Below the pieces are notes generated by a model. It searched no databases and had not been told where the DNA came from. It saw only the letters and a program-made list of their open reading frames with translations. From Bacteroides sp. (GTDB lineage: Bacteria; Bacteroidota; Bacteroidia; Bacteroidales; Bacteroidaceae): DNA of 16,596 nucleotides. Position numbers and translations under genes: made by a program. The stretch lies in assembly GCA_019416685.1 (NCBI GenBank), contig DXWV01000068.1, positions 1 through 16,596 on the forward strand, given 5' to 3'. Below, in pieces: positions 7,338 through 15,183 of this stretch. Within the stretch, counting starts at the first letter, position 1. Each line of letters starts with the position of its first letter.

Positions 7338-8690
7338 TTAGAAGAAGAATCTCAATATATCATTAAAGTTAGCCCATATCAGCAACCCGAAAAGCAAGAA
7401 CATACCTGCCATCTGTGCATATTCCATAAATTTATCACTCGGTTTACGACGCGCAATGATTTCATAGAACAGGAATAATACATGTCCGCCATCTAATGCG
7501 GGGATAGGCAAAATATTCATAAAGGCAAGAATAATAGAGAGAAATGCCGTCATATACCAGAACTGATGCCAATCCCAGGTAGCGGGGAAAATACTTCCGA
7601 TTGTTCCGAAACCACCTAACTGTTTAGCTCCTTCCTTAGAGAAAAGATACTTCATATTACCAACGTAGCCTTTCAGTGTTTTCACTCCCAGATGCACACC
7701 GGCAGGGAAAGATTCAAAAAAGCCATACTCTTTAGTAACCATCGGCATCACTCGGTTCATAGCCTGTGCATAAACACCGATACGGAAAGCTGAGTCTGTA
7801 CCTAAAGTTACAGTATCCATCTTTCCGGCACGAACATAAGTCAACGTAATCTGATGCAAATCTACAGTATCGTTACTCAAAGCTGATACTTTCTGTTTAC
7901 GTGCAGCCATCTCTTCAAGATAATCAAAATAAGAAACCGGTTTGCCATCAAGTGCAATAATACTATCACCCGGCATAAGACCAGCCTGAGCTGCATGTGA
8001 ATTGGCTATTATACTATCTACCACATAAGGGACCCGGAAAGAAGCGAAACGCACACTATCTACCATTAAACGCTGCATCATATCTTCGGGAATATAGACA
8101 GAAGCTTTCTGTCCTCCACGAAGTACAGTCACTTCACGCGCATCAGCAATCTGACTCAACAAATCAGCATCATAACGAAGAAGCTCCACACCATCAGCTG
8201 ATAACAACACATCACCATCCTGAAAGCCTACAGACTTGGCAGTCTCATTGAACTGCATACCCAACGGCGCTTCCTGAACTTTAATGTATTGGTCACCCCA
8301 GGTGAAGAGAATCATAGAATAGATGAACAATGCCAGCAGGAAGTTGAACAATACACCACCTACCATTATCAGCAATCGTTGCCAAGCAGGTTTAGAACGA
8401 AACTCCCACGGTTGTTCAGGCTGTTTCATCTGATCAGTGTCCATTGACTCGTCTATCATTCCGGAGATTTTGACATAACCGCCCAAAGGTAACCAGCCAA
8501 CAGCATATTCTGTATCACTCTTCTTCGGTTTGAATTTAAAGAGAGTGAACCAGGGATCAAAGAATAAACAAAACTTTTCGACCCGTACTTTGAATAGACG
8601 GGCAAAGAGAAAATGACCCCCTTCGTGTATAATAACAAGCAATGAAAGGCTCATTATCAACTGGAGGGCACGGATTAAGAATGTTTCCAT
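7338..8690 (-). CDS. rseP: Site-2 protease, RIP-type zinc metalloprotease
   Basis: Intramembrane protease that cleaves membrane-bound substrates such as anti-sigma factors after a first cut by another protease. It has 450 residues. The zinc motif HEGGH is in the first transmembrane segment (H22, E23, H26), followed by ARLFKVRVEKF and the WLPLGGYVKISGM segment typical of the family. The second motif NILPIPALDGG holds the third ligand D400. Two PDZ-like regions lie between: one around VGFQDGDVLLSADG, the other VVDSIIANSHAAQAGLMPGDSIIALDG. Four transmembrane helices are expected (near 8-30, 105-130, 376-400 and 425-445). It is the last gene of the minus-strand block, 19 nt after dxr, a widespread pairing. 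Its substrate here is unknown; no sigma/anti-sigma pair is in the window. Confidence 0.96.
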   Translation of the reverse strand: METFLIRALQLIMSLSLLVIIHEGGHFLFARLFKVRVEKFCLFFDPWFTLFKFKPKKSDTEYAVGWLPLGGYVKISGMIDESMDTDQMKQPEQPWEFRSKPAWQRLLIMVGGVLFNFLLALFIYSMILFTWGDQYIKVQEAPLGMQFNETAKSVGFQDGDVLLSADGVELLRYDADLLSQIADAREVTVLRGGQKASVYIPEDMMQRLMVDSVRFASFRVPYVVDSIIANSHAAQAGLMPGDSIIALDGKPVSYFDYLEEMAARKQKVSALSNDTVDLHQITLTYVRAGKMDTVTLGTDSAFRIGVYAQAMNRVMPMVTKEYGFFESFPAGVHLGVKTLKGYVGNMKYLFSKEGAKQLGGFGTIGSIFPATWDWHQFWYMTAFLSIILAFMNILPIPALDGGHVLFLFYEIIARRKPSDKFMEYAQMAGMFLLFGLLIWANFNDILRFFF

Positions 8691-8708
8691 CGATTTATTT
8701 ACAATTTT

Positions 8709-8729
8709 ACTATTTACTATTTACTATTT
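8709..8729. repeat. Three perfect heptamer copies overlapping the dxr stop codon
   Basis: ACTATTT occurs three times in tandem (8709-8715, 8716-8722, 8723-8729); on the coding strand it reads AAATAGT. The array encodes the last residues of Dxr (IVNSK) and its TAG stop, and decayed units continue toward the rseP start at 8690. Seven is not a multiple of three, so a change in copy number would alter the Dxr C-terminus. Confidence 0.85.
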
Positions 8730-9885
8730 GTTCAGTGGCTATGCGGCGGGCTTCGGTATCTGTTGCCACATAGTCGTCATACGTAGGAACCTGTACGAAC
8801 GAGACGCGTTCCATCGTTTGCTCTATTACATTACTCATTGCAAGGAAGCCTATCTCATCACGCAGAAAAGCAGCAACCACTACTTCATTGGCGGCATTAA
8901 TGATACAAGGCATGTTACCTCCGCGATACATAGCTTCATAAGCCAGAGCCAGATTACGAAAACGCTTGGTATCAGGCTGTTCAAAGGTTAGGCTGGTACA
9001 TTTGGCAAAATCCAGACGATCAAACGAAGAAGCAACACGATCGGGATAAGAGAATGCATACTGAATAGGCAAACGCATATCAGGCATACCCAATTGTGCC
9101 TTTACAGCGCCATCTTCAAACTGCACCATCGAGTGAATAACTGATTGGGGATGCACCACCACTTCTATCTGACTGGGTTGTACACCAAACAACCATTTAG
9201 CTTCAATCACCTCAAAGCCTTTATTCATCATAGAAGCAGAGTCGATCGTAATCTTAGCTCCCATTTCCCAGTTAGGATGCTTCAACGCCTGAACTTTGGT
9301 TACAGTTTGTAATTGCTCCAAGGTATAAGTACGAAACGGACCACCGGAAGCAGTCAGTATTACTTTTTCGACAGGGTTTCCTACCTCACCGGAAAGACAT
9401 TGAAATACAGCTGAATGTTCTGAGTCTACAGGTAAAATTGGAGTGTGGTATTGTTGCGCCAGTACATTAATTAATTCTCCGGCTACAACCAGCGTTTCCT
9501 TGTTTGCCAAAGCAATGGCCTTACGGGCACGAATGGCATTAATCGTAGGTTTCAGCCCGGCATATCCCACCATAGCAGTCAACACAATATCTATCGGTCC
9601 TGACTCTACAATCTGGCACAAAGCTTCGGTACCGGCATATACTTTAATCGGTAATTCGCTCAGTGCCTCTTTCAGCTGATCATATTTTTCCTCGTTAGCT
9701 ATAACTACGGCCTCGGGTTGAAACTTTCGTGCCTGGGCTATAAGCATCTCTACTTTATTATTGGCTGTCAGAGCATATACCTCATACAATTCGGGATGTT
9801 CTTCAACCACCTGTAGAGCTTGCGTACCAATAGAGCCTGTAGAGCCTAATATAGCTATTTGTTTCTTTTTAATCTCTTTATTCAT
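8710..9885 (-). CDS. dxr: 1-deoxy-D-xylulose 5-phosphate reductoisomerase
   Basis: Second step of the MEP isoprenoid pathway: converts 1-deoxyxylulose 5-phosphate to 2-C-methyl-D-erythritol 4-phosphate with NADPH. I place the start at ATG 9885, giving 391 residues; an in-frame TTG at 9900 would overlap the upstream gene and is less likely. Seen: NADPH-binding GSTGSIG (14-20), the metal-binding segment PVDSEHSAVFQ with D154 and E156, LTASGGPFR, HPNWEMGAKITIDSASMMNKGFE with a conserved Glu, HPQSVIHSMVQF, and NAANEVVVAAFL near the C-terminus. These are all invariant blocks of the family. It lies 4 nt downstream of the M23 peptidase gene and 19 nt upstream of rseP. The C-terminal residues lie in a heptamer repeat. 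Confidence 0.98.
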   Translation of the reverse strand: MNKEIKKKQIAILGSTGSIGTQALQVVEEHPELYEVYALTANNKVEMLIAQARKFQPEAVVIANEEKYDQLKEALSELPIKVYAGTEALCQIVESGPIDIVLTAMVGYAGLKPTINAIRARKAIALANKETLVVAGELINVLAQQYHTPILPVDSEHSAVFQCLSGEVGNPVEKVILTASGGPFRTYTLEQLQTVTKVQALKHPNWEMGAKITIDSASMMNKGFEVIEAKWLFGVQPSQIEVVVHPQSVIHSMVQFEDGAVKAQLGMPDMRLPIQYAFSYPDRVASSFDRLDFAKCTSLTFEQPDTKRFRNLALAYEAMYRGGNMPCIINAANEVVVAAFLRDEIGFLAMSNVIEQTMERVSFVQVPTYDDYVATDTEARRIATEQIVNSK

Positions 9886-9889
9886 GATT

Positions 9890-10750
9890 TTAGAATACAA
9901 TGTACTTTTCGGGATTCACCGGACGTCCTTTGTTCCACAACTCAAAATGCAAATGAGGACCAGTAGTAAGTGTACCACTGTTTCCTACTAATGCAATGGC
10001 TTCTCCTGCCTGTACCTTATCACCTTCACGTTTCAATAAAGAACCACAATGTTTATAAATAGAGACAAAGTCCTGATTGTGCTGTACTTCTATCAAATAA
10101 CCGGTTTCGGCTGTATAGGTACTCAGAATAACCGTACCATCCAACGTAGCGAGTACACTCTCATTGGGATTGGCAGCTATATCTGTTCCGTAGTGTTTCT
10201 TCTCTGCATCAAAGTGGGCAGAAATCATGCCACGTGTAGGACGATAAAAAATCAGTCCGTTCACATTAGGCTGCGAAGTGATAGATGTAAGATTGTACTT
10301 TTCTGCCTCCTCATACTGGCGGCGGAATTCCTCCTCACGTTTGGTACGTTCCATCAGAGAGTCCTTACGCAAAGTAGTCAGTGTATCCATACTTTGTACG
10401 GAGTCAACACGGACTTTCCCGCTAAAGATATCCTGGATATTCATAATATACAAATTTTGCCGTTCTACCAGTTGCTGCAGAGAATCTACACGCAAAGCGT
10501 TAGCCACTATCTGGTTACGGACTTCACTATTCATATACCCGGGAAGATAGTTGCGCAAAGGAGTGAAAGCAATAATAATGGCAGCAATCAAAAAAAGAAT
10601 AGTCAACACAAAGAGCAAAACAGAAAGACCATTCAATTTTGATACACGAAGCCCCACCACCTCTTCGAGTGTGTTCTCGTTGATAATAGTGAGCTTATAC
10701 TTGAACTTTATATTGTTCCAAAAGGCTTTACTGCGTTTCTTCTTTGGCAT
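9890..10750 (-). CDS. M23-family (LytM) murein metallopeptidase, membrane anchored
   Basis: Probable cell-wall endopeptidase or a LytM-type activator, 286 residues. A basic cytoplasmic N-terminus (MPKKKRSK) leads to one transmembrane helix at about 41-63, then a charged, likely coiled-coil region (about 85-150), then the M23 domain. The zinc ligands are intact: HxxxD at H186 and D190 (KHYGTDIAA) and the HxH motif GPHLHFELW with H268. This favours real peptidase activity over a degenerate EnvC-like regulator. The gene starts the cluster with dxr and rseP and has a -7-like element 19 nt upstream, so it may head its own transcript as well as receive read-through from rimM. The exact peptide bond cleaved cannot be inferred. 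Confidence 0.93.
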   Translation of the reverse strand: MPKKKRSKAFWNNIKFKYKLTIINENTLEEVVGLRVSKLNGLSVLLFVLTILFLIAAIIIAFTPLRNYLPGYMNSEVRNQIVANALRVDSLQQLVERQNLYIMNIQDIFSGKVRVDSVQSMDTLTTLRKDSLMERTKREEEFRRQYEEAEKYNLTSITSQPNVNGLIFYRPTRGMISAHFDAEKKHYGTDIAANPNESVLATLDGTVILSTYTAETGYLIEVQHNQDFVSIYKHCGSLLKREGDKVQAGEAIALVGNSGTLTTGPHLHFELWNKGRPVNPEKYIVF

Positions 10751-10769
10751 TATTTTATCGTATTGCGTA

Positions 10770-10777
10770 CAAATGTA
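10770..10777 (-). promoter_or_regulatory. Candidate -7 promoter element for M23-dxr-rseP
   Basis: On the minus strand this reads TACATTTG, matching TAnnTTTG, and lies 19 nt upstream of the ATG at 10750. It is in the 76-nt spacer after rimM, so the downstream three genes could be transcribed independently. No convincing TTTG -33 element is seen. Confidence 0.5.
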
Positions 10778-10800
10778 AGCATTTCGCTAATTCTTTCTAC

Positions 10801-10827
10801 TACTGATTACACAGATTAACACTGATT
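10801..10827. repeat. Short degenerate repeat at the rimM stop codon
   Basis: Three GATT-containing units (ACTGATTAC, ACAGATTAA, CACTGATTC), spaced 9 and 10 bp, run into the TGA of rimM. It resembles the other spacer arrays in this window but has a longer, looser period. Confidence 0.55.
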
Positions 10828-11366
10828 CATTCTTCTTCAAGTTCATCAAGATTCAGTAACCCTTCGGGCAAATCAACCACAATGAGTTTACGTTCCTGAT
10901 CAATACCTTTAATAAACTCTTCCTGCGCAGGTACCAACAACTCTTCGCCATCGGGACGTTCTACCACAAAAAGCGTGTTAACAGTAGAGGTGTCTACATC
11001 TGTTACTTCTCCCAAATCACCGTGAGTATCATCCTCCATACGAAAGCCAACAAAGAAATCCCAGGAGAGTTCTCCCGGTTCCACTTCGTCTACATGCTCT
11101 ATAGGGAAATATACATCTACATTGGTAAACATACGGGCACGCTCAGCAGTATCAACTCCTTCAAGTTTCACCAAAGCGGTGGAGTCAGAACGAAAACGGT
11201 ACTCTTCTATAAAGAAAGGAACAAAAATACCGTCGAGCAGACAAATAAAGTAATCACAATCAACACGGTCGAAAATGTCATCTGCAAAAGTGAACGACAA
11301 CTCACCATGTATACCATGAGGTTTATTAAAAATTCCTATTTTATATACTTCTTCTTTTCTTATCAT
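10827..11366 (-). CDS. rimM: 16S rRNA processing / 30S maturation factor
   Basis: Assists late assembly of the 30S subunit head by binding ribosomal protein S19; 179 residues, the family's usual length. The N-terminal RimM barrel begins with KIGIFNKPHGIHGELSF (9-25), the family signature. The C-terminal PRC-barrel part carries LLVPAQEEFIKGID and VDLPEGLLNLDE. The ATG at 11366 overlaps the murA stop codon by 4 bp (ATGA), indicating translational coupling to murA. In many bacteria rimM sits with trmD and rplS; here it is instead joined to murA. Acidic C-terminus (DELEEE). Cytoplasmic. Confidence 0.96.
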   Translation of the reverse strand: MIRKEEVYKIGIFNKPHGIHGELSFTFADDIFDRVDCDYFICLLDGIFVPFFIEEYRFRSDSTALVKLEGVDTAERARMFTNVDVYFPIEHVDEVEPGELSWDFFVGFRMEDDTHGDLGEVTDVDTSTVNTLFVVERPDGEELLVPAQEEFIKGIDQERKLIVVDLPEGLLNLDELEEE

Positions 11367-12667
11367 ATTCGTGTAATTCGCGCGCCAATAGCATTCAACC
11401 GGCCCTCAATATTCTGGTAACCACGATCTATCTGCTCTATATTATGAATACGACTGATCCCTTCGGCACTCATTGCAGCAATCAGCAAGGCAATACCGGC
11501 ACGAATGTCAGGTGAAGTCATATTACCACCACGCAATTTGAAACCATGATTGTGTCCGATTACAACAGCACGGTGCGGGTCACAAAGTATTATCTGTGCT
11601 CCCATATCTATCAGTTTATCTACAAAGAACAGGCGGCTTTCAAACATTTTCTGATGTATCAGCACACTTCCTTTGGCTTGTGTGGCTACTACAAGCAGTA
11701 CACTAAGCAAGTCGGGGGTAAGTCCCGGCCAGGGTGCATCGGCAATAGTCATAATAGAACCGTCAATAAATGATTCTATCTGGAAATTTTCCTGTGCAGG
11801 GATATAAATATCATCTCCACGCTGTTCCAGTTTAATACCAAGACGACGAAAACTTTCAGGAATAATACCCAGGTTTTCGTAAGAAACGTTCTTTATAGTG
11901 ATTTCACTCTTTGTCATAGCCGCCATACCAATAAAACTACCTACCTCAATCATATCAGGTAGTACGGTATGTTGTGTACCATGCAACTCTTCCACCCCTT
12001 CAATAGTCAGAAGATTAGATGCAATACCACTGATCTTGGCTCCCATCCGGTTGAGCATCCTGCAGAGTTGTTGTAGATAAGGCTCACAAGCAGCGTTGTA
12101 AATTGTAGTTGTTCCTTTCGCCAGAACAGCAGCCATCACTATATTGGCAGTTCCGGTTACGGAAGCTTCATCCAACAACATGTAAGTACCATACAAGTTA
12201 TCTGCAGTAATCTCATAAACACCGCGTTCATCATTGTATCTGAAATCGGCTCCCAAGCTCTGAATGCCTATAAAGTGGGTATCCAAACGACGGCGACCAA
12301 TCTTATCACCGCCAGGTTTCGAAATCATAGCTTTGCCAAAACGAGCTACCATAGGCCCTATCAGCATCACAGATCCCCGCAAACTGGAACATTTCTTCAG
12401 AAACTCATCACTCTCCAAATAGGCCAGATCTACATTTTCAGCTTTGAAACTATAAGTATCAACACCTTGCTTTGCAACTGTCACCCCCATGTCTCTCATC
12501 AACTGAATAAGATTATTAACGTCCAGAATATCGGGAATGTTATTGACTATTACTTCCTCAGCAGTAAGCAATGTAGCGCAGATAATCTGCAACACCTCGT
12601 TTTTAGCACCCTGCGGATGAATCTCTCCACACAGTTTGTGTCCTCCTTCGATTACAAATGAAGCCAT
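11363..12667 (-). CDS. murA: UDP-N-acetylglucosamine 1-carboxyvinyltransferase (Asp-type active site)
   Basis: First committed step of peptidoglycan synthesis: transfers enolpyruvate from PEP to UDP-GlcNAc. Length 434 residues, slightly longer than the common ~420. Conserved K22 and N23 in GAKNEVL, the SSLRGSVMLIGPMVARFG segment, and the catalytic loop PGGDKIGRRRLDTH are seen. The residue at the position of E. coli Cys115 is Asp (D121, codon 12305-12307), as known for mycobacterial and chlamydial MurA, which are fosfomycin-insensitive. The EPSP-synthase-like second domain has TPDLLSVLLVVATQAKG with the catalytic Asp. Start ATG at 12667. It follows DUF4290 by 34 nt and is translationally coupled to rimM. 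Confidence 0.98.
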   Translation of the reverse strand: MASFVIEGGHKLCGEIHPQGAKNEVLQIICATLLTAEEVIVNNIPDILDVNNLIQLMRDMGVTVAKQGVDTYSFKAENVDLAYLESDEFLKKCSSLRGSVMLIGPMVARFGKAMISKPGGDKIGRRRLDTHFIGIQSLGADFRYNDERGVYEITADNLYGTYMLLDEASVTGTANIVMAAVLAKGTTTIYNAACEPYLQQLCRMLNRMGAKISGIASNLLTIEGVEELHGTQHTVLPDMIEVGSFIGMAAMTKSEITIKNVSYENLGIIPESFRRLGIKLEQRGDDIYIPAQENFQIESFIDGSIMTIADAPWPGLTPDLLSVLLVVATQAKGSVLIHQKMFESRLFFVDKLIDMGAQIILCDPHRAVVIGHNHGFKLRGGNMTSPDIRAGIALLIAAMSAEGISRIHNIEQIDRGYQNIEGRLNAIGARITRI

Positions 12668-12671
12668 GTAT

Positions 12672-12699
12672 TTAGTGATTAGTGATGAGTGATAAGTGT
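12672..12699. repeat. Heptamer array between DUF4290 and murA
   Basis: Four consecutive 7-bp units: TTAGTGA, TTAGTGA, TGAGTGA, TAAGTGT. They fill most of the 34-nt spacer between the DUF4290 stop (12702) and the murA start (12667). Confidence 0.85.
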
Positions 12700-12701
12700 C
12701 T

Positions 12702-13316
12702 TCAATATTTTCTTCTCTGATTATTATTCCGGTTATTGGTATAATTCGTTTTCGGACGATAGTTCTGTGCCAAACGTTCTGCCATCAAACGAATAATATC
12801 ATCATCCATCTGCAGTTTTCCACCGGAAAGTTCGGCCAGATCTTCAGCAATCTTACGATCATCTACCGTATCCTTATTCCAAGCCATATAATCTTTCTTC
12901 ATATGGTTACATATAAGAGCAATCAGATTTTTCTTTTCATCTCCTTCCGGAAATTCACATGCTTTATTAATAAGTATCTCAAGCGTACGTCCATAATGAC
13001 GATAGCGAATTTTTGTACTTGGATAAGGGATAGGTTCCGGTTTTGTTCCTAAGTTTTCCTCGCGGATGATCTCGTATGGATATTTAATATCCAACTTGAA
13101 GTTGGCCATAATAGCCAGATGATCCCAAAGTTTATGTTTAAAATCAGGTACATCTCTTAGATGAGGAAACATATTCCCCATAATATTGATGATAGTATTT
13201 GCACAACGCTGGCGTTCGGCCGGATCTTGTATAGTAAGTGCATGATCTACCATATTCTGGATACTTCGCCCATATTCGGGAAGGGGCATTCTTTTCTGTT
13301 GGGTGTTATACTGCAT
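12702..13316 (-). CDS. DUF4290 domain protein, function unknown
   Basis: A 204-residue soluble protein that I recognise as the Bacteroidota-specific DUF4290 family from LPEYGRSIQNMVDHAL near the N-terminus, the long helical-looking middle (RCANTIINIMGNMFPHLRD), and YGRTLEILINKA. There is no signal peptide or transmembrane segment, so it is probably cytoplasmic. The C-terminal tail is low-complexity, rich in Asn and Arg (NYTNNRNNNQRRKY). It sits between tsaB (48 nt upstream) and murA (34 nt downstream) on the same strand, so it is probably expressed with them. Its place beside cell-wall and translation genes hints at a housekeeping role, but no catalytic motif is visible and none should be assumed. 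Confidence 0.85.
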   Translation of the reverse strand: MQYNTQQKRMPLPEYGRSIQNMVDHALTIQDPAERQRCANTIINIMGNMFPHLRDVPDFKHKLWDHLAIMANFKLDIKYPYEIIREENLGTKPEPIPYPSTKIRYRHYGRTLEILINKACEFPEGDEKKNLIALICNHMKKDYMAWNKDTVDDRKIAEDLAELSGGKLQMDDDIIRLMAERLAQNYRPKTNYTNNRNNNQRRKY

Positions 13317-13323
13317 AAAATAA

Positions 13324-13350
13324 TAATTAAAAATTAAAAGTTAAAAATAG
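13324..13350. repeat. A/T-only heptamer array between tsaB and DUF4290
   Basis: Units TAATTAA, AAATTAA, AAGTTAA and a partial AAATAG follow with a strict 7-bp period. They lie in the 48-nt spacer between the tsaB stop (13365) and the DUF4290 start (13316). Confidence 0.75.
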
Positions 13351-13364
13351 GAACAGAGTCCCTG

Positions 13365-14054
13365 TTACAACACCTTTTTAGGAAGGGAAGCAACAAACTC
13401 TTTCAAATAAAAAGGCTCGAAATAAGCCACATCTTTATAATCCTCTTTTGCTACAGCTTTCTCGGCAAGCGGAAACATCATTTTGGCCAGAGGGTGTATA
13501 TCATCGATAAAATGCGCATTCGGATGTGTTATCTTCTCTCTGCATTTGGCTGCACCATTGCCAAAAAAATAAACCGGACGTTCATCCACAATATCGAGAT
13601 AGGAATTCTCATCGATAATATCTGCAGAAATAGGACGTATCACATTCAGACTACGATCATAAACAGCTGCATATACCTCCATCCGGCGTGCATCAATCAT
13701 TGGGCAGAGAAGAGCATTTTCCGGCAACTCATGATACAACAATACCGGTACACACAATACTTCAGGTGTAGGAATACCAATCAACGGTATATTACGCCCA
13801 TAGCAAATCCCCTTAGCCATTGAAACCCCGATACGAAGTCCGGTATATGACCCCGGTCCACAACTTACAGCTACCGCATCCAAAGGTATTGCATGACTAT
13901 CGATAAACGACAAAGCCTCATCAACAAAAACTCCCAACGACACGGCGTGTGAAGGACCCTTCATATCTTCCTGCACAAAAATCGTCTGTCCGTCTTCACT
14001 CACCGCCACCGAACACACTGCGGTAGAGGTTTCAATATGTAAGATACACGACAT
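13365..14054 (-). CDS. tsaB: tRNA threonylcarbamoyladenosine biosynthesis protein
   Basis: Scaffold subunit that works with TsaD and TsaE to form t6A at position 37 of ANN-decoding tRNAs. I choose the ATG at 14054 (229 residues, starting MSCILHIETSTAVCSVAV); an in-frame TTG at 14081 would overlap the -7-like promoter element. The ASKHA-type N-terminal phosphate loop (HIETSTAVCSVAV) and the conserved GPGSYTGLRIG (66-76) are present, with GKGPSH-like KGPSHA at 32-37. TsaB is the non-catalytic paralogue of TsaD, and the shorter length supports TsaB rather than TsaD. It is the first gene of the minus-strand block, with DUF4290 48 nt downstream. Confidence 0.95.
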   Translation of the reverse strand: MSCILHIETSTAVCSVAVSEDGQTIFVQEDMKGPSHAVSLGVFVDEALSFIDSHAIPLDAVAVSCGPGSYTGLRIGVSMAKGICYGRNIPLIGIPTPEVLCVPVLLYHELPENALLCPMIDARRMEVYAAVYDRSLNVIRPISADIIDENSYLDIVDERPVYFFGNGAAKCREKITHPNAHFIDDIHPLAKMMFPLAEKAVAKEDYKDVAYFEPFYLKEFVASLPKKVL

Positions 14055-14078
14055 AATTTTCAGATTATTAAACTGACG

Positions 14079-14086
14079 CAAATTTA
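14079..14086 (-). promoter_or_regulatory. Candidate -7 promoter element for tsaB
   Basis: Reads TAAATTTG on the minus strand, a match to TAnnTTTG, 24 nt upstream of the ATG at 14054. It supports that ATG over the in-frame TTG at 14081, which lies inside the element. The -33 region (TGTG at about the right distance) is only a weak match. Confidence 0.55.
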
Positions 14087-14257
14087 ACTGATTATTTTCA
14101 GATTACCACACAGTAGCATGAATTAAAGCAGATTTCAGTTAAAATTCATTCGCTCTTCTCAATAACACACACTGGCAATCCTTCAATAAAAGGCACAGCA
14201 GAGGGATATACCGGCATATTTTTTCGGTTTTGAAGCAATAATCTTAAAATATTCCTG

Positions 14258-14265
14258 TACTTTTG
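14258..14265 (+). promoter_or_regulatory. Candidate -7 promoter element for yicC
   Basis: Reads TACTTTTG, matching TAnnTTTG, 18 nt upstream of the ATG at 14284. A TTTG lies at 14229-14232, but the 25-nt gap is longer than usual, so the -33 assignment is doubtful. Confidence 0.55.
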
Positions 14266-14283
14266 CAAAAAACAATTGATTAT

Positions 14284-15162
14284 ATGATACAATCTATGAC
14301 GGGATATGGCAAAGCGACTGCTGAGCTGACCGAAAAGAAAATAAATGTAGAGATTAAATCGCTCAACAGTAAAGCAATGGATTTATCTGCCCGTATTGCT
14401 CCGGCATACCGTGAAAAAGAGATGGAAATCCGTAATGAAATCTCACGCACACTGGAACGCGGAAAGGTAGATTTCAGTCTTTGGGTAGAGAAAAAAGAAA
14501 GTGCTGAAAGTGCTACACCTATCAATCAAGTGTTGATAGAAGGATATTATAAACAGATAAAAGACATTGCAGACAATCTGAGCATTCCGGTTCCTGTAGA
14601 TTGGTTTCAAACACTGCTTCGTATGCCGGACGTAATGACAAAAACAGAAATACAAGAATTAACCGAAGAAGAATGGGAAACCGTGCACGTTGCTATTGAA
14701 GAGGCTATAAAGCATCTGGTTGATTTCCGCAAACAGGAAGGTGCAGCACTGGAAAAGAAGTTTCGTGAAAAAATAACCAATATTTCCCGCCTGCTGGAAT
14801 CTATTACTCCATACGAAAAAGAACGCGTCGAGAAGATCAAGGAACGCATTACAGACGCCCTCGAAAAAACTTTAAGCGTGGATTATGATAAAAACCGTCT
14901 GGAACAGGAACTTATCTATTATATAGAAAAGCTCGATGTCAATGAAGAAAAACAACGCCTCAGCAATCATTTGAAATATTTTATCAGCACCATGGAAAGT
15001 GGTAGCGGTCAGGGTAAAAAGCTCGGATTTATTGCTCAGGAGATGGGCCGTGAAATCAACACACTGGGTAGTAAATCCAATCATGCAGAGATGCAAAAGA
15101 TCGTAGTCCAGATGAAAGATGAACTGGAGCAGATAAAAGAACAAGTACTCAACATTATGTAA
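14284..15162 (+). CDS. yicC: YicC-family endoribonuclease
   Basis: A 292-residue cytoplasmic protein. The invariant N-terminus MIQSMTGYGKA begins at the ATG at 14284; the in-frame TTG at 14263 falls within the -7-like element and is rejected. The N-terminal YicC domain (VEIKSLNSKAMDLSARI) is followed by a helical, charged middle and the C-terminal DUF1732 block QEMGREINTLGSKSNHAEMQ (about 255-275). Members are reported to be RNA endonucleases affecting small RNA and mRNA turnover; the activity here is inferred from family only. It lies upstream of gmk, a neighbour often conserved with yicC across bacteria, but separated by a 196-bp repeat-rich spacer. Confidence 0.94.
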   Translation: MIQSMTGYGKATAELTEKKINVEIKSLNSKAMDLSARIAPAYREKEMEIRNEISRTLERGKVDFSLWVEKKESAESATPINQVLIEGYYKQIKDIADNLSIPVPVDWFQTLLRMPDVMTKTEIQELTEEEWETVHVAIEEAIKHLVDFRKQEGAALEKKFREKITNISRLLESITPYEKERVEKIKERITDALEKTLSVDYDKNRLEQELIYYIEKLDVNEEKQRLSNHLKYFISTMESGSGQGKKLGFIAQEMGREINTLGSKSNHAEMQKIVVQMKDELEQIKEQVLNIM

Positions 15163-15183
15163 CAGGAAAACGGCAGGGCGATA

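Larger units (their letters stand above)
14055..14283. other. Divergent intergenic region tsaB / yicC
   Basis: A 229-bp region between two divergently read genes, with one TAnnTTTG element facing each gene close to its start codon. The central part (about 14090-14250) shows no repeat. A 23-codon minus-strand frame at 14146-14217 was seen but is not supported as a gene. Confidence 0.6.

Noticed and set aside
9886..9900. In-frame TTG upstream start for dxr, giving 396 residues
   Set aside because: The ATG at 9885 avoids overlap with the M23 stop codon and gives a usual N-terminus before GSTGSIG.
10049..10642. A 197-codon open frame on the plus strand opposite the M23 peptidase gene
   Set aside because: Antisense to a clearly conserved gene, with a composition unlike real proteins (many Ile, Cys and Ser) and no recognisable domain.
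14146..14217. A 23-codon minus-strand frame (MPVYPSAVPFIEGLPVCVIEKSE, too short for the usual gene criteria)
   Set aside because: It is protein-like to the eye but very short, sits in a divergent promoter region, and has no promoter or homology that I can support. Conservation in relatives would change this.
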